Part shown: positions 63,870-64,000 of the stretch, one piece after another
How the letters are laid out: every line of letters begins with the position of its first letter
How positions within the stretch are numbered: the stretch's first letter is position 1
NCBI RefSeq assembly: GCF_011751865.2
Contig: NZ_CP061770.1
Coordinates: 1,054,001-1,118,000, forward strand
Origin: Salinibacterium sp. ZJ70
GTDB lineage: Bacteria > Actinomycetota > Actinomycetes > Actinomycetales > Microbacteriaceae
Length of the DNA: 64,000 nucleotides
Direction: 5' to 3'
Program-made: the position numbers and the translations under genes
The notes under the pieces: generated by a model
What the model was told of the DNA's origin: nothing
What the model saw: the letters and a program-made list of their open reading frames with translations, nothing else
Database searches by the model: none

Positions 63870-64000
63870 TCAGGCGCGAGGGGCCTCCAGCACCCCGATC
63901 GCGGTGAGCTTCTCCGCGAGCTCGGCGCCATCCGAACCCCACACCCAGGGAACGGCGCCCTCGTCTTCGTCGTGCCCTGACCGTCCACCCGCGAACACCG
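63870..64000 (-). CDS. 3' end of an unidentified minus-strand gene (partial)
   Basis: A 43-codon open frame enters from the right edge and stops at TGA 63872-63870. The visible C-terminus contains VFAGGRSGHDEDEGAVPWV, WGSDGAELAEKL, then TAIGVLEAPRA. The helix before the end and the codon usage are protein-like, while the other two minus frames are Arg-rich nonsense. Too short to name. A small stem, CCCCC/GGGGG (63848-63861), lies just after the stop. Confidence 0.5.
   Translation of the reverse strand, partial: VFAGGRSGHDEDEGAVPWVWGSDGAELAEKLTAIGVLEAPRA

Noticed and set aside
1-64000. CRISPR arrays, tRNA genes, transposases, integrase genes or attachment sites
   Set aside because: No regularly spaced repeats, no tRNA-like cloverleaf, no DDE or tyrosine/serine recombinase motifs were seen, so the edges of the defence island cannot be defined by mobile-element signs.

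Overview
The window is GC-rich (roughly 68-70%), gene-dense actinobacterial DNA. Short ATGA, GTGA and TGATG overlaps between genes, frequent GTG starts, frequent CGGATGC words, LacI/MalFG sugar loci and a TM0106-type nuclease-helicase together suggest a Microbacteriaceae-like organism. That assignment is inferred from style and gene content only. No rRNA, tRNA, CRISPR array or insertion sequence was seen.

1-27.2 kb is a large anti-phage island with two divergent arms. The left-facing arm (10020 down to 1) encodes a GHKL-ATPase/SF2-helicase fusion, a UvrD-like helicase, DrmA, and the first 106 codons of DrmB. The right-facing arm (10338 to 27185) encodes the SNF2 helicase DrmD, the adenine methylase DrmMI, a 2082-residue DUF1998 helicase with a C-terminal nuclease-like domain (Druantia DruE-like), a second UvrD-like helicase with a RelE-like N-terminus, and an FRG-domain protein. 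drmD, drmMI, drmA and drmB are the core of class 1 DISARM. They are interleaved with at least five genes that do not belong to canonical DISARM. The 317-bp region between the arms carries a perfect 17-bp inverted repeat, which suggests both arms are controlled together. This composite system is the best candidate for something undescribed.

27.2-30.8 kb is a small nucleotide/ADP-ribose module. It contains a protein with a degenerate SpoT-type HD domain, an NrtR-like Nudix regulator with an operator at its own start, a small GGPLDG protein, and an ADP-ribosylglycohydrolase fused to a dual-specificity phosphatase.

30.9-36.0 kb holds a TM2-domain surface protein with a duplicated extracytoplasmic module, a NERD-nuclease/UvrD helicase overlapping a stand-alone NERD protein, and a GH1 beta-glucosidase.

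36.3-46.8 kb is a tightly packed five-gene operon: a small membrane protein, a membrane-anchored VWA protein with an EPPRR-repeat tail, a tubulin-like GTPase, a large two-helix membrane coiled-coil protein, and a secreted or anchored HNH nuclease. No pathway is known to me for it, and it is the second candidate for a new system.

46.9-55.0 kb carries a TM0106 RecB-like nuclease/DNA2-type helicase, a soluble Ser/Thr kinase with a GAF domain, an LLM flavin oxidoreductase and two alpha/beta hydrolases.

55.0-63.7 kb is a galactoside utilisation locus: a LacI regulator facing GH42 beta-galactosidase, two ABC permeases, a sugar-binding lipoprotein and a GH36 alpha-galactosidase. Two palindromic operators lie behind a TTGACA promoter. 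The last 0.5 kb holds a possible small secreted protein and the 3' end of an unidentified gene on the minus strand.
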